A stretch of DNA of 40,074 nt, taken from assembly GCA_050184225.1 (NCBI GenBank), contig JBFXAN010000051.1, forward strand, positions 1 through 40,074, given 5' to 3'. Below are positions 33,177 through 40,074 of this stretch, one piece after another. The notes under the pieces are model-generated. The model searched no databases. It was not told where the DNA came from and saw only the letters and a list, made by a program, of their open reading frames with translations. A program made the position numbers and the translations under genes. Origin of the DNA: JBFXAN01 sp050184225 (GTDB taxonomy: Bacteria > Chloroflexota > Dehalococcoidia > CAUJGQ01). Within the stretch, counting starts at the first letter, position 1; each line of letters opens with the position of its first letter.

Positions 33177-35764
33177 CCACCCTCGCCACCCTCGATCGTG
33201 CCACCTTCACGATCAGCCGCGCGCTGGAGTTCTTCACCGAGAAGGAACTCGGTATGCAGATCGGCCACGAGCGCACACTCTGGCCGCTCGCACTGGTGAA
33301 GGAACTAATCGACAACGCGCTCGACGCCTGCGAGTCCACCGGCACGTCGCCGGAAATCACCATCACGGTCAAGCCCAACCTGGTGATGGTCCGCGACAAT
33401 GGCCCCGGCCTGCCGGAGACGACGCTCTACCGTTCACTCGATTACTTCGTCCGCGTCTCCGACAAGGCCGCCTACGTATCCCCAACGCGGGGCCAGCTCG
33501 GGAACGCGCTCAAATGCGCCTGGGCGGCGCCGTTCGTCATCGACGGCGAGCAGGGGCGGATTGATGTCGCCACCGGCGGCATCCGCTATCGGATCGACAT
33601 CACCCTCGACCGGATCAAGCAAGCGCCTCGGATCAGCGTCACCCGGCATCCCTCCGTTGTAAAAACCGGGACCGAGATCCGGCTCTCCTGGCCTGGGGTA
33701 GCTAGCTATCTGGACGGGTCGGAAGTCGGTCATTTTTACAACACCAACGTCGCCGATGTCGTGCTGCTGCTGCGGTGCTATGCGGCTTGCAATCCCCACG
33801 GTCGGTTTGCGGTGCGGTTGCCCGACGACGACGACCTCGTGATCGAGCCGACACAGCCGTCGTGGTCGAAGTGGCTACCCTCGTCGCCGACCGATCCGCA
33901 CTGGTACACCGTCGAGCGACTCCGCTCCCTCATCGCCGCCTACGTAGCGAACGAGCAGGACGGCGGCCGGGCGCGGACGGTCCGCGAGTTCATCGCCGAG
34001 TTCGCCGGCCTCGCCGGCACGGCGAAGCAGAAGGCCGTCACGACTGAGGCCGGACTCACCGGCGCCGCTCTCCGTGATCTCGTTCACGATGACGATGTTG
34101 ATGAGCATGTTGTCGATCGGCTCCTCCGGGTGATGCAGAGCCAGGCGCGGGCACTCAAGCCGGTGGCGCTTGGGATCTTGGGCGAGGCGCATCTCCGCCG
34201 CGTCCTCACTGACACCTTCGGCGCGGCGCCGGCAAGCATCCGCATCAAGAAGTTCGAGTGCGTCGTCGACGATCTCCCCTACGTGATCGAAGCAGGGTTC
34301 GGCATCAACGATGCGCACTGCGCTGACTTCCCCCGTGAGATCGCGGTGATGCTCAACTGGTCGCCGGCGCTCGGCCCCCCGATCCCGCAGATCGCCGCCC
34401 TGCTGGGTGAGTGTCGGGTTGATCGGCACGATCCCGTCGCGCTGGTGCTGCACATCGCCTGCCCCCGCTTCGAATACGTGGACCGAGGGAAGACGCGATT
34501 GGTGTTGCCGGCAGCCGTTCAGACCGACCTCGCCGAGGCGATCCGGTCGGTCACGAAGAACTGGAAGCGGGCGAAGCGACAGGCGGACCGGCAGGACCGG
34601 GTGCAGCAGCGCGAGCTTGAGGATCTGCGTCGATCACAGCGGCGCCGGCAGTGGTCGATCAAAGAGGCCGCCTACGCGGTGATGGAGCAGGCGTACCGGC
34701 AGGCGAGCGGCAGCACCGGACTCGCGCTCGCCCGGCAGATCATGTACGCGGCGCGGCCGTTGGTGCTGGACCTGACCGGCGGCACGATCTGGAAGCACGA
34801 CAGCTACTTCACACAGACGTTGCTCCCAGACTTTATCGACGAGCACCCGGACCTCACCGCCGGGTGGGATGTGGTCTACGACGCCCGTGGACACCTGGTC
34901 GAGCCGCACTCCGGCCGCCGGGTGCCGCTGGGAACCCTGGAAGTTCGACAATACATCGCCGACTGGCAGCGTGGCGCTGGTCCGCAGCACCGCTACAACT
35001 CCGCGCTCTTCGTCGAGAAGGAAGGGTTCTCCCCGCTACTGGAACGGATGCAGATCGCCGAGCGGTTCGACCTGGCGATCATGTCCACCAAGGGCGTGTC
35101 GGTGATCGCAGCGCGGGAACTGATCGATCACCTCTCGCAACGTGGCGTGACGATCCTGGTCGTCCGCGATTTCGACAAGTCCGGCTTCACGATCGCGCGG
35201 ACGATCGCGGAAAGCGCCCGGCGGTATCAGTTCACGGCGACGCCGAAGGTGATTGACCTCGGGTTGCGGCTGACGGACGTGCAGGCGATGGGCCTGATCA
35301 GTGAGCCAGTCGAGTACCACGGCGCCGCCGATCCCCGCTTCGAACTGCGGCGTTGCGGCGCGACGGCGGCAGAGCGTGAGTTCCTGGTCCGCCACCTTCC
35401 GCACGGCGGTTGGATCGGAGAGCGGGTCGAGTTGAACGCCATGGCCAGCGACCAGTTCATCGCCTGGTTGGAAGAGAAGTTGATCGACCACGGTGTGCGG
35501 AAGGTCGTACCGGATGCGGTGACGCTGGCCGAGGCGTACATCAACTACGTTCAGGAGAGCCGGCGCCAGTCGGTCATCAACGCAGCGATCGCCAGGGCGC
35601 TGGAGAACTATGTAGACCCGGACGTTGCGCCGCCGGTGGACCTGCGCGAGCACGTGATGGCGGCACTGCCGACCGGCGCCGCCACCGAGACATGGCGCGA
35701 GGCCGTCGCGGATCTCGCGGACGAGTTCGATGAGGACGCATCACCGATCGGGGGTCCGTCATGA
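33173..35764 (+). CDS. fused type IIB DNA topoisomerase (topoisomerase VIII-like)
   Basis: This 863-residue single chain combines both halves of a type IIB topoisomerase. Residues 1-175 are a GHKL ATPase: N-box E-L-I-D-N-A-L-D-A (Glu44, Asn48), D-N-G-P-G (75-79) and G-Q-L-G-N-A-L-K (107-114). Residues 330-470 resemble the TopoVIB transducer, with switch-lysine candidate Lys440 in R-G-K-T. From about 495 it resembles TopoVIA/Spo11: a winged-helix cleavage domain with R-Q-I-M-Y, Tyr525 being the likely DNA-linking residue, then a Toprim fold with Glu615 and Asp666-x-Asp668. It should pass one duplex through another with ATP. Fused enzymes of this kind, named topoisomerase VIII, are known from plasmids and integrated elements. 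Start and stop overlap neighbours by ATGA. Activity is inferred. Confidence 0.9.
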   Translation: MTTLATLDRATFTISRALEFFTEKELGMQIGHERTLWPLALVKELIDNALDACESTGTSPEITITVKPNLVMVRDNGPGLPETTLYRSLDYFVRVSDKAAYVSPTRGQLGNALKCAWAAPFVIDGEQGRIDVATGGIRYRIDITLDRIKQAPRISVTRHPSVVKTGTEIRLSWPGVASYLDGSEVGHFYNTNVADVVLLLRCYAACNPHGRFAVRLPDDDDLVIEPTQPSWSKWLPSSPTDPHWYTVERLRSLIAAYVANEQDGGRARTVREFIAEFAGLAGTAKQKAVTTEAGLTGAALRDLVHDDDVDEHVVDRLLRVMQSQARALKPVALGILGEAHLRRVLTDTFGAAPASIRIKKFECVVDDLPYVIEAGFGINDAHCADFPREIAVMLNWSPALGPPIPQIAALLGECRVDRHDPVALVLHIACPRFEYVDRGKTRLVLPAAVQTDLAEAIRSVTKNWKRAKRQADRQDRVQQRELEDLRRSQRRRQWSIKEAAYAVMEQAYRQASGSTGLALARQIMYAARPLVLDLTGGTIWKHDSYFTQTLLPDFIDEHPDLTAGWDVVYDARGHLVEPHSGRRVPLGTLEVRQYIADWQRGAGPQHRYNSALFVEKEGFSPLLERMQIAERFDLAIMSTKGVSVIAARELIDHLSQRGVTILVVRDFDKSGFTIARTIAESARRYQFTATPKVIDLGLRLTDVQAMGLISEPVEYHGAADPRFELRRCGATAAEREFLVRHLPHGGWIGERVELNAMASDQFIAWLEEKLIDHGVRKVVPDAVTLAEAYINYVQESRRQSVINAAIARALENYVDPDVAPPVDLREHVMAALPTGAATETWREAVADLADEFDEDASPIGGPS

Positions 35765-37275
35765 GCGCGCCGGACTCCCCGCGACACCGCGCCGGTCTGA
35801 CCGCCGTCCACACGGCGATGCTGACCGGCGCGGCAATCGCACCCGCAGCGATCAAAGCCCGCGGCTACCGCTCCATCACCGGCGCCGATCTTGGCGATCT
35901 CCTCCGGTGCGGGTTCGCAGACTATCAGTGTCACCCGCCGGGCCTGCTGATCCCCGGCTTCAGTCTGGACGGTCGGAACAATCGCTATCAGTTTCGGTAC
36001 GACCGTCCTCGGCCGAAGGCAGACGGCAGTACCCAGAAGTACGAGACGCCGGCGGGGATGCGACTCTGGCTCGACGTGCCGCCGATTGTGGCACGGTCCC
36101 GGCTGTTGGGTGACGGGGATCTCTGGATCACCGAAGGCATCAAGAAGGCCGACGCCGGCGCAAGCGCCGGACTCTGTATTGTCGGGGTAATCGGTACCTA
36201 CGGTTGGAAGCCGGAGGACGTGATCCGCGATCTGCTCTCGATCCCACTGTCGCACCGCCGCGTGATCCTGGCCTTCGACTCGGATGCCGCGACCAAGCCC
36301 GGCGTCTACGAACCCGAGTATCGGCTCTTGGGACTCTTGATCCACCTCGGCGCCCAGGTGACGGTCGTGCGCCTGCCCCAGGTACCAGGCGGTGAGAAGG
36401 TCGGGCTTGATGATTTTCTCGCCACCCACAACCGCGCCGCGCTCGATGCACTCGTGGCCCGCAGTCCGATCTACACATGGCGCAATCCGCCCTCGCCGCT
36501 GGGCAGTGAGACGATCGGCCAGATCGCCAAGCAACAGGAGCAGATGTTGAGCCTGCACGCGCGGGTGCGACGGAATCCAGGCGTCAAGCGGCTGGCCGAC
36601 ACCGCGATCGCGCTGGCGACGGTGATCGCCTCGAAGGAGCCGGAGCCGGACGGCTATACCCACCTGTGGATGGCGGCCGAGGTGGCCGCGGCCGCCGGTG
36701 TGCCGTCGGAAACCGCCTCGCGTCACCTGAAGCGGTTGGCGGACGGCGGGTTGCTGGATCGGCGGATGGGCTGGGTGACGAACAAAGCAACCGGTGAAGT
36801 CGTACGCGGTGTCTTCGTCCGGTTGCATGGCGGCCCGGCCACGTTCTTGGAGGCGATGACCCGATTCACCCCGACGCCGGAGCCGCCGAAGCCACACCGG
36901 CACTGTCACCCGAACGAGCGCAATTGCCCCCACGTTGAACCTGAATTGACGCCACGTCAATTCAAGGATCGTGGGGTGAGTGAGTCTGATACACCGGACA
37001 CCGCCCCGGTTACCTTTATCGGTCATTTCGTCAATTCAGGTTCAGTTGATACGTCGCGTATCAACGATCCACCAGAGGGTTTTAACCGGTGTGCGTTGTG
37101 CGGACGGCTCACGCGCGGGGAGCTGTGCGCGGCGTGCGAGGAAACGCTCAGCGGCCGCAGCACCGATCCGACGGTGGAGTTCGGATCGGCCGATCCAACC
37201 TGCGATCAGTGCGATGGGCCAACGGCGCCACATCGACCGACCTGTTACGAGTGCCAGATGCGAGGTGATGCATGA
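35761..37275 (+). CDS. DUF3854 Toprim primase-like protein with winged helix and two zinc ribbons
   Basis: The 504-residue protein has, in order, a region (about 40-110) with R-Y-D-R-P-R-P, a DUF3854 Toprim-like domain (about 110-240; T-E-G-I-K-K-A-D-A, F-D-S-D-A, K-V-G-L-D-D-F-L), a winged helix (about 300-340; A-A-A-A-G-V-P-S-E-T-A-S-R-H-L-K) and two C-terminal Cys pairs each (C-A-L-C/C-A-A-C and C-D-Q-C/C-Y-E-C). DUF3854 is common in plasmid and phage primases, where the Toprim residues Glu and Asp-x-Asp position metal. A replication-start role is probable. It overlaps the topoisomerase stop by ATGA and is overlapped in turn by the next small gene. Its linker DNA (36936-37065) holds an unusual inverted-repeat cluster. 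Confidence 0.88.
   Translation: MSAPDSPRHRAGLTAVHTAMLTGAAIAPAAIKARGYRSITGADLGDLLRCGFADYQCHPPGLLIPGFSLDGRNNRYQFRYDRPRPKADGSTQKYETPAGMRLWLDVPPIVARSRLLGDGDLWITEGIKKADAGASAGLCIVGVIGTYGWKPEDVIRDLLSIPLSHRRVILAFDSDAATKPGVYEPEYRLLGLLIHLGAQVTVVRLPQVPGGEKVGLDDFLATHNRAALDALVARSPIYTWRNPPSPLGSETIGQIAKQQEQMLSLHARVRRNPGVKRLADTAIALATVIASKEPEPDGYTHLWMAAEVAAAAGVPSETASRHLKRLADGGLLDRRMGWVTNKATGEVVRGVFVRLHGGPATFLEAMTRFTPTPEPPKPHRHCHPNERNCPHVEPELTPRQFKDRGVSESDTPDTAPVTFIGHFVNSGSVDTSRINDPPEGFNRCALCGRLTRGELCAACEETLSGRSTDPTVEFGSADPTCDQCDGPTAPHRPTCYECQMRGDA
36936..37065. repeat. nested inverted repeats inside the primase-like gene, candidate origin
   Basis: TGAACCTGAATTGACG (36936-36951) is perfectly complementary to CGTCAATTCAGGTTCA (37029-37044). 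Inside it, CGTCAATTCA is repeated at 36955-36964, making a 10-bp hairpin with a CCA loop. GTTGATACG (37045-37053), TCG, CGTATCAAC (37057-37065) forms a further perfect hairpin. CCCCAC (36928-36933) pairs with GTGGGG (36971-36976) around the first hairpin. The region codes for a low-complexity linker, so it is free to carry such structure. Confidence 0.8.
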
Positions 37276-37430
37276 TGCCCGCCGACCGTGACCGCGATCT
37301 CTGGCAGGCATCAGCGCCGACCTGGCGCGGCCACAACCGGAAACCGTTCGCGGCGGCGCATGGCCGGCGGCAGCGCAATAAACGGGCGAGATCGCGATCA
37401 CGGCAACGACTCCGCGAGGTGCTGCGATGA
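37272..37430 (+). CDS. very small Arg-rich protein
   Basis: This 52-residue, strongly basic protein was not recognised. Arg and Lys dominate the C-terminal half (G-R-R-Q-R-N-K-R-A-R-S-R-S-R-Q-R). It is supported by position: its ATG overlaps the primase-like stop (ATGA, 37272-37275) and its TGA overlaps the ATG of the next small gene (37427-37430). A DNA- or RNA-binding accessory is a guess. Confidence 0.55.
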   Translation: MMPADRDRDLWQASAPTWRGHNRKPFAAAHGRRQRNKRARSRSRQRLREVLR

Positions 37431-37603
37431 GCGCCGTCGATCACGTCGACTATCGAAGCGTCGAGAGTATTAGCCGCCGATCGGGGTGGTATTTGCGCTG
37501 TCCCGTCTGCCGGCGTTGGAGCCGTCATCTCGTCATCCTCGGCGGCGGGGTGCTGCTCTGCTCGCGCTGCTGGCCAAGCACGAAGAAGGTGCCACATGAG
37601 TGA
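37427..37603 (+). CDS. very small zinc-ribbon protein
   Basis: This 58-residue protein has two Cys pairs, C-P-V-C at 25-28 and C-S-R-C at 45-48, spaced by 16 residues with a beta-hairpin-like segment (R-H-L-V-I-L-G-G-G-V-L-L), the form of a classic zinc ribbon. Its start overlaps the previous stop by ATGA. It ends 43 bases before the convergent protease gene. The function is unknown; zinc ribbons in replication blocks often bind DNA or a primase partner. Confidence 0.65.
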   Translation: MSAVDHVDYRSVESISRRSGWYLRCPVCRRWSRHLVILGGGVLLCSRCWPSTKKVPHE

Positions 37604-37646
37604 GAACCGAGCCCGCGCCCACACCGGGCGCCGTAATCCTGACCGG

Positions 37647-39329
37647 TCAGCGGCGGATCCCAGTGTCCAGCTTCCAGGTGCCGTTCTCCTGCGTTAGGTA
37701 CCAATCAGTAATCCACTGTTGATTCTGGGGTCCGTTCGGTGTGGTGATCGTGGCATCGACGTAGGCGACAACGTGCGCAATCGAACTGCCGGATTGCAGC
37801 GACGCGAGCGCGAGATAGGGAATCGTGGTGAAGTCCCCTACCCATACCTCGTAGGGTCGCTGCGTATGATAGCCAGCGCTCAAGAATTGCCACGCCCGCA
37901 TCCAGTCTTGTTGGGTCAGTAATTGGTAGTACTGCCGAACCGTATCGATCGGCGTGGCGGGGGAGGACGGCGGCGTTGCAGTGGCTGGAGGGTAGCGGGT
38001 GATCGGTAGACCGAATGGGATCGCGGTTTGGACAGACCAAGCGGCGGAACCTCTCCGAACGGTGACGATCGCGCCGCCGTCTGATGCGACGAGCGCGACC
38101 AGCACCGAGGCTGTTTGATGCGAGAGCATCGTGACGATGGAGCAGAGCTTCCCCGCGTCACGAACCGAGTCGGCGCGATCACACGGTCCCATGTACGGGT
38201 AGTGGCTACTATTGGTGAACGCCCATGCCCCAATCGTCCCCGCCAAAGCTGGATCTACGGCCCCTCCGCCGAGCGGTATCAGGGGCGTGGGCGTGTCACG
38301 AACGAAGAAGGCGTCGGCCATCCATCCACCTGGATTCACCTTCCACCACCGGAATCCGTCGATGAGGACCGGGCCTTCAAGCAGAATGATCTCGGACCCT
38401 GGCACGAGACAGTCGACGATGTGCCCCCGTGGACCAGGCGCATCGCGCAAGTTAACGCACGGTGTTGAGTCAGGACCGCCGACATAGGTCCAGCGTCCGT
38501 CGATAGGTGGTCCAGGTGGTGCGGATGCTGATGCCGGTGGCTGCGTCGATATGGGTTGCGGCGTTGGTCGTTGGACTGGACTCGAAGTTGATACTGCCGT
38601 TGGAATGGGGGTGGCGGGCACCGAACTGTTCGAACGTGCCGCACCGGTGCGGTAGCTGTCAAGCAACCGCCGGCCGTCAGTCGATGCACCGGCAATCGAC
38701 GTAGTGACATCATCCTTGGGTTGGAAACTGACGATGCCGAACACCTCACCACACGCATCGAAGGCCGGTCCGCCGGAGTTGCCTTGATTGAGCGCCATGT
38801 CCATTTGAACCACTGTGCGTCCGTCAACCGTGCCCAATGCGGTGAAGCGACCGGAACTCAGGGCGGCCGGTCCCTCCCCACCTTGGGGAAAGCCCAGCGT
38901 AAACAGACGCCGACCGGCGTCCAGCGTCCGCTCATCGCCCAACGTGACCGGCGTGAGTCCGGTTCGTGACACTTGTAGCAGTGCGAGATCGGCGCCTGGA
39001 TCTCGGCTCACGACTCGACCGACGAGCGGCCGTTGCGTAGGCAAGGTCACAACGATCCGGCCCGGCCGTTCGAACAGATGGTTGGCTGTCAAGATCAATC
39101 CGGTCGCGTCGACGATGACACCAGTTCCAACACCGATCGTGCGGCCACCCTGATTTTCGATACGAACCACGGACTGGCGCAGCCGCTCAATTGCGGGATC
39201 TTCAGAGCAGGAGCGCGATGAGGCTGATGCGCGGTTCGACGCTGCATCATTCGATCGGCGGTCGAGATTGCAGGCGGCCAGACCCACCGCTGTCAGAACC
39301 AGGACGACCACCACAATCCGCTGCACCAT
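37647..39329 (-). CDS. lipoprotein trypsin-like serine protease with SH3-like and NTF2-like domains
   Basis: This protein of about 560 residues has a lipobox L-A-A-C with Cys20, so it is anchored to the outer face of the membrane. The S1C/HtrA-like protease domain (about 45-205) has the full triad: His84 (T-A-N-H-L-F), Asp114 (G-A-D-L-A-L-L) and Ser185 (G-N-S-G-G-P). No PDZ domain follows. Instead there is a Pro/Thr/Ser-rich linker (about 230-285), an SH3b-like domain (C-V-N-L-R-D-A-P...G-W-M-A-D-A-F) and a C-terminal NTF2-like domain. AGGAG lies 4 bases before the ATG at 39329; a second ATG is one codon upstream. It is single, convergent with the replication block, and so is probably a cargo gene of the element. 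Confidence 0.9.
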   Translation of the reverse strand: MVQRIVVVVLVLTAVGLAACNLDRRSNDAASNRASASSRSCSEDPAIERLRQSVVRIENQGGRTIGVGTGVIVDATGLILTANHLFERPGRIVVTLPTQRPLVGRVVSRDPGADLALLQVSRTGLTPVTLGDERTLDAGRRLFTLGFPQGGEGPAALSSGRFTALGTVDGRTVVQMDMALNQGNSGGPAFDACGEVFGIVSFQPKDDVTTSIAGASTDGRRLLDSYRTGAARSNSSVPATPIPTAVSTSSPVQRPTPQPISTQPPASASAPPGPPIDGRWTYVGGPDSTPCVNLRDAPGPRGHIVDCLVPGSEIILLEGPVLIDGFRWWKVNPGGWMADAFFVRDTPTPLIPLGGGAVDPALAGTIGAWAFTNSSHYPYMGPCDRADSVRDAGKLCSIVTMLSHQTASVLVALVASDGGAIVTVRRGSAAWSVQTAIPFGLPITRYPPATATPPSSPATPIDTVRQYYQLLTQQDWMRAWQFLSAGYHTQRPYEVWVGDFTTIPYLALASLQSGSSIAHVVAYVDATITTPNGPQNQQWITDWYLTQENGTWKLDTGIRR

Positions 39330-39415
39330 CATGCTCCTGAGTGTTCCGAACCGTACCGCCGGGCGGACACGATCACAACAGTAGCCGTATCGAATCACCA
39401 ACATTGACATGAAGC

Positions 39416-39445
39416 GTGACAGGCCGATGCCGCAGACGGTATCAT
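39416..39445 (+). promoter_or_regulatory. candidate promoter of the second excisionase-like gene
   Basis: GTGACA (39416-39421, five of six to the -35 consensus) and TATCAT (39440-39445, four to five of six) are spaced by 18 bases, about 40 bases before the start at 39487. A perfect TTGACA at 39404-39409 nearby has no well-spaced -10. Confidence 0.35.
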
Positions 39446-39486
39446 GGATTGTAGGGTTGAAGATGCAACACAAGTCGGAGGGCGCC

Positions 39487-39708
39487 ATGGTCGCCGCGAA
39501 TCCCGAGCTCCTCAGCACCGCCGAAGCCGCCCGCATCCTCGGCGTCACGCCAGACCGGATCAGGCAGATGGCAACGAACGGCGATCTCGTGCCCGTCGAA
39601 GTGACCAGCCTCGGCCGTCTCTTCGCCCGGCAGAGTGTCGAGCAACTGGCCCGTCAGCGCGAAGCCGCCGCCCGGACGCGGCTGCCGCCGGCGGAATCGG
39701 GGAGGTAA
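39487..39708 (+). CDS. second excisionase-like helix-turn-helix protein
   Basis: This 73-residue protein of the HTH_17 excisionase group contains L-L-S-T-A-E-A-A-R-I-L-G-V-T-P-D-R-I-R-Q-M-A (helix-turn-helix), G-D-L-V-P-V-E-V-T-S-L-G-R-L-F (wing) and R-Q-S-V-E-Q-L-A-R-Q-R-E-A-A. It resembles the protein at 31188 in layout but is clearly divergent. ATG at 39487 follows GGAGGG (39477-39482); an in-frame ATG at 39409 is less supported. It is followed after four bases by the start of the next gene, suggesting an operon with that gene rather than an excision role at the distant integrase. Confidence 0.82.
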   Translation: MVAANPELLSTAEAARILGVTPDRIRQMATNGDLVPVEVTSLGRLFARQSVEQLARQREAAARTRLPPAESGR

Positions 39709-39712
39709 ATCC

Positions 39713-40074
39713 ATGGTGAACCGATCCGGTGACATCACCGACATCCTCGACACGCTCAAAGCGAAGACGGCGGCCCTGAACCAGCCGGCGAAGAAGACAG
39801 CCACGAAGGCAGCGAGCGCCGTGCCCCGCATCGCCAGTAACAGCCCGGCGGGCAAGCAGATCACGGCGGCGATTGCCTCCCTCCGGGGTCTCGTCGATGG
39901 CGGCAACACCGGCAACGGCCAATCGAAGGCCGCCCGCACCCAGACCGGCGCCACGGCGAAGCCGGGGACCGACCAGCCACGACGGACACCAACGGCCGAT
40001 CAGCGCAGCGCAATGCACGCCGCCGCGGCCGCACACACGAAGGAAGTCCTGCCGGGGATGGTGTCGCGGCTCGA
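39713..40074 (+). CDS. partial Ala/Lys/Thr-rich protein, open at window end
   Basis: The ATG at 39713 follows GGAGG (39701-39705) with a 7-base gap, and the frame is open to the last base (120 residues, no stop). The protein starts M-V-N-R-S-G-D-I-T-D-I-L-D-T-L-K and then has a low-complexity stretch rich in Ala, Lys, Thr and Gly, including P-A-K-K-T-A-T-K-A-A-S. It was not recognised; it could be a DNA-binding, structural or mobilisation protein. It is co-oriented with and close to the excisionase-like gene. Confidence 0.7.
   Translation, partial: MVNRSGDITDILDTLKAKTAALNQPAKKTATKAASAVPRIASNSPAGKQITAAIASLRGLVDGGNTGNGQSKAARTQTGATAKPGTDQPRRTPTADQRSAMHAAAAAHTKEVLPGMVSRL

Larger units (their letters stand above)
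29256..40074. mobile_element. integrated element (plasmid-derived or ICE-like), right end outside window
   Basis: From the integrase onward the gene content changes from metabolism to integrase, excisionase-like proteins, a ribbon-helix-helix protein, short zinc-ribbon proteins, a fused type IIB topoisomerase and a DUF3854 primase-like protein. The integrase gene points its 3' end at the chromosomal junction, the usual layout. The exact left boundary is not proven; it lies between the stem-loop at 29228-29255 and the integrase stop at 29303. No conjugation genes, capsid genes or right attachment site are visible, so phage, plasmid and ICE cannot be separated. Confidence 0.8.

Noticed and set aside
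35608..37026. Minus-strand open frame of 472 codons opposite the primase-like gene
   Set aside because: Antisense shadow; the plus strand has a Toprim domain, winged helix and zinc ribbons and ATGA-coupled ends.
37596..37697. 33-codon frame starting ATGAGTGA after the zinc-ribbon gene
   Set aside because: It overlaps the previous stop as the other small genes do, but it runs into the 3' end of the convergent protease gene, is Arg/Pro-rich and has no motif; evidence is too thin.

Overview
This is a GC-rich bacterial window (about 63-65% GC by eye) with dense, mostly non-overlapping genes, good Shine-Dalgarno sequences and frequent GTG/TTG starts. No rRNA or tRNA gene gives a direct taxonomic call. 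The combination of a class III PHA synthase, a CysO/CysM cysteine pathway, an IscR-like Rrf2 regulator, Eis-like acetyltransferase and several dispersed palindromic repeats fits Chloroflexota (Thermomicrobia/Sphaerobacter-like) best. An actinobacterium is the main alternative. This is inference from gene content, not a phylogeny.

Chromosomal part (1 to about 29,255). A storage and carbon cluster on the plus strand (922-5829) holds a PhaE-like subunit, class III PHA synthase PhaC with its Cys-Asp-His triad, a GPP34-domain protein, an aldo/keto reductase, an alpha/beta hydrolase and a CHAD protein, a family tied to polyphosphate granules. A GAF-GAF-GGDEF diguanylate cyclase, a secretory-lipase-like hydrolase and a double-hotdog MaoC-like protein follow. 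A minus-strand run (9865-17373) encodes an AlkX/YcaQ-like DNA glycosylase, prolyl oligopeptidase, Eis-like acetyltransferase, FMN split-barrel protein, serine beta-lactamase-like hydrolase and a methyltransferase. Then come a small secreted RTX-repeat protein, a large LAL-type LuxR regulator, a THUMP/TRM11-like methyltransferase and glycogen phosphorylase.

Cysteine and sulfur-carrier operon (25,173-29,188). A promoter overlapped by a perfect TGACTAA-G-TTAGTCA dyad precedes an IscR-like Rrf2 regulator, cysK, a single-chain fusion of a MoaD/CysO-like sulfur carrier to its E1-like activating enzyme, a free CysO-like carrier ending GG-Val-Glu, and a CysM-type synthase. CysM keeps the arginine that reads O-phosphoserine in the mycobacterial enzyme. 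Both carriers hide their di-glycine: one by fusion, the other by a two-residue tail.

Integrated element (about 29,256 to beyond 40,074). A tyrosine integrase, a divergent regulatory region, two excisionase-like proteins, a ribbon-helix-helix protein and several small zinc-ribbon proteins surround a replication-like block. Its centre is an 863-residue fused type IIB topoisomerase (TopoVIB-like ATPase and transducer joined to a TopoVIA-like cleavage and Toprim region, i.e. DNA topoisomerase VIII-like). It is translationally coupled through ATGA overlaps to a DUF3854 Toprim primase-like protein and two very small downstream genes. The 3' part of the primase-like gene contains nested inverted repeats (36,936-37,065) that could be a replication origin or a strong RNA structure. 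A lipoprotein serine protease is likely cargo. The right end of the element is outside the window.

Four kinds of palindromic dispersed repeat lie between genes (3-23 with 15,065-15,210; 8830-8900; 24,683-24,781; 27,811-27,867). No stretch longer than 300 bases lacks a gene, no CRISPR array was seen and no tRNA or rRNA gene was recognised.
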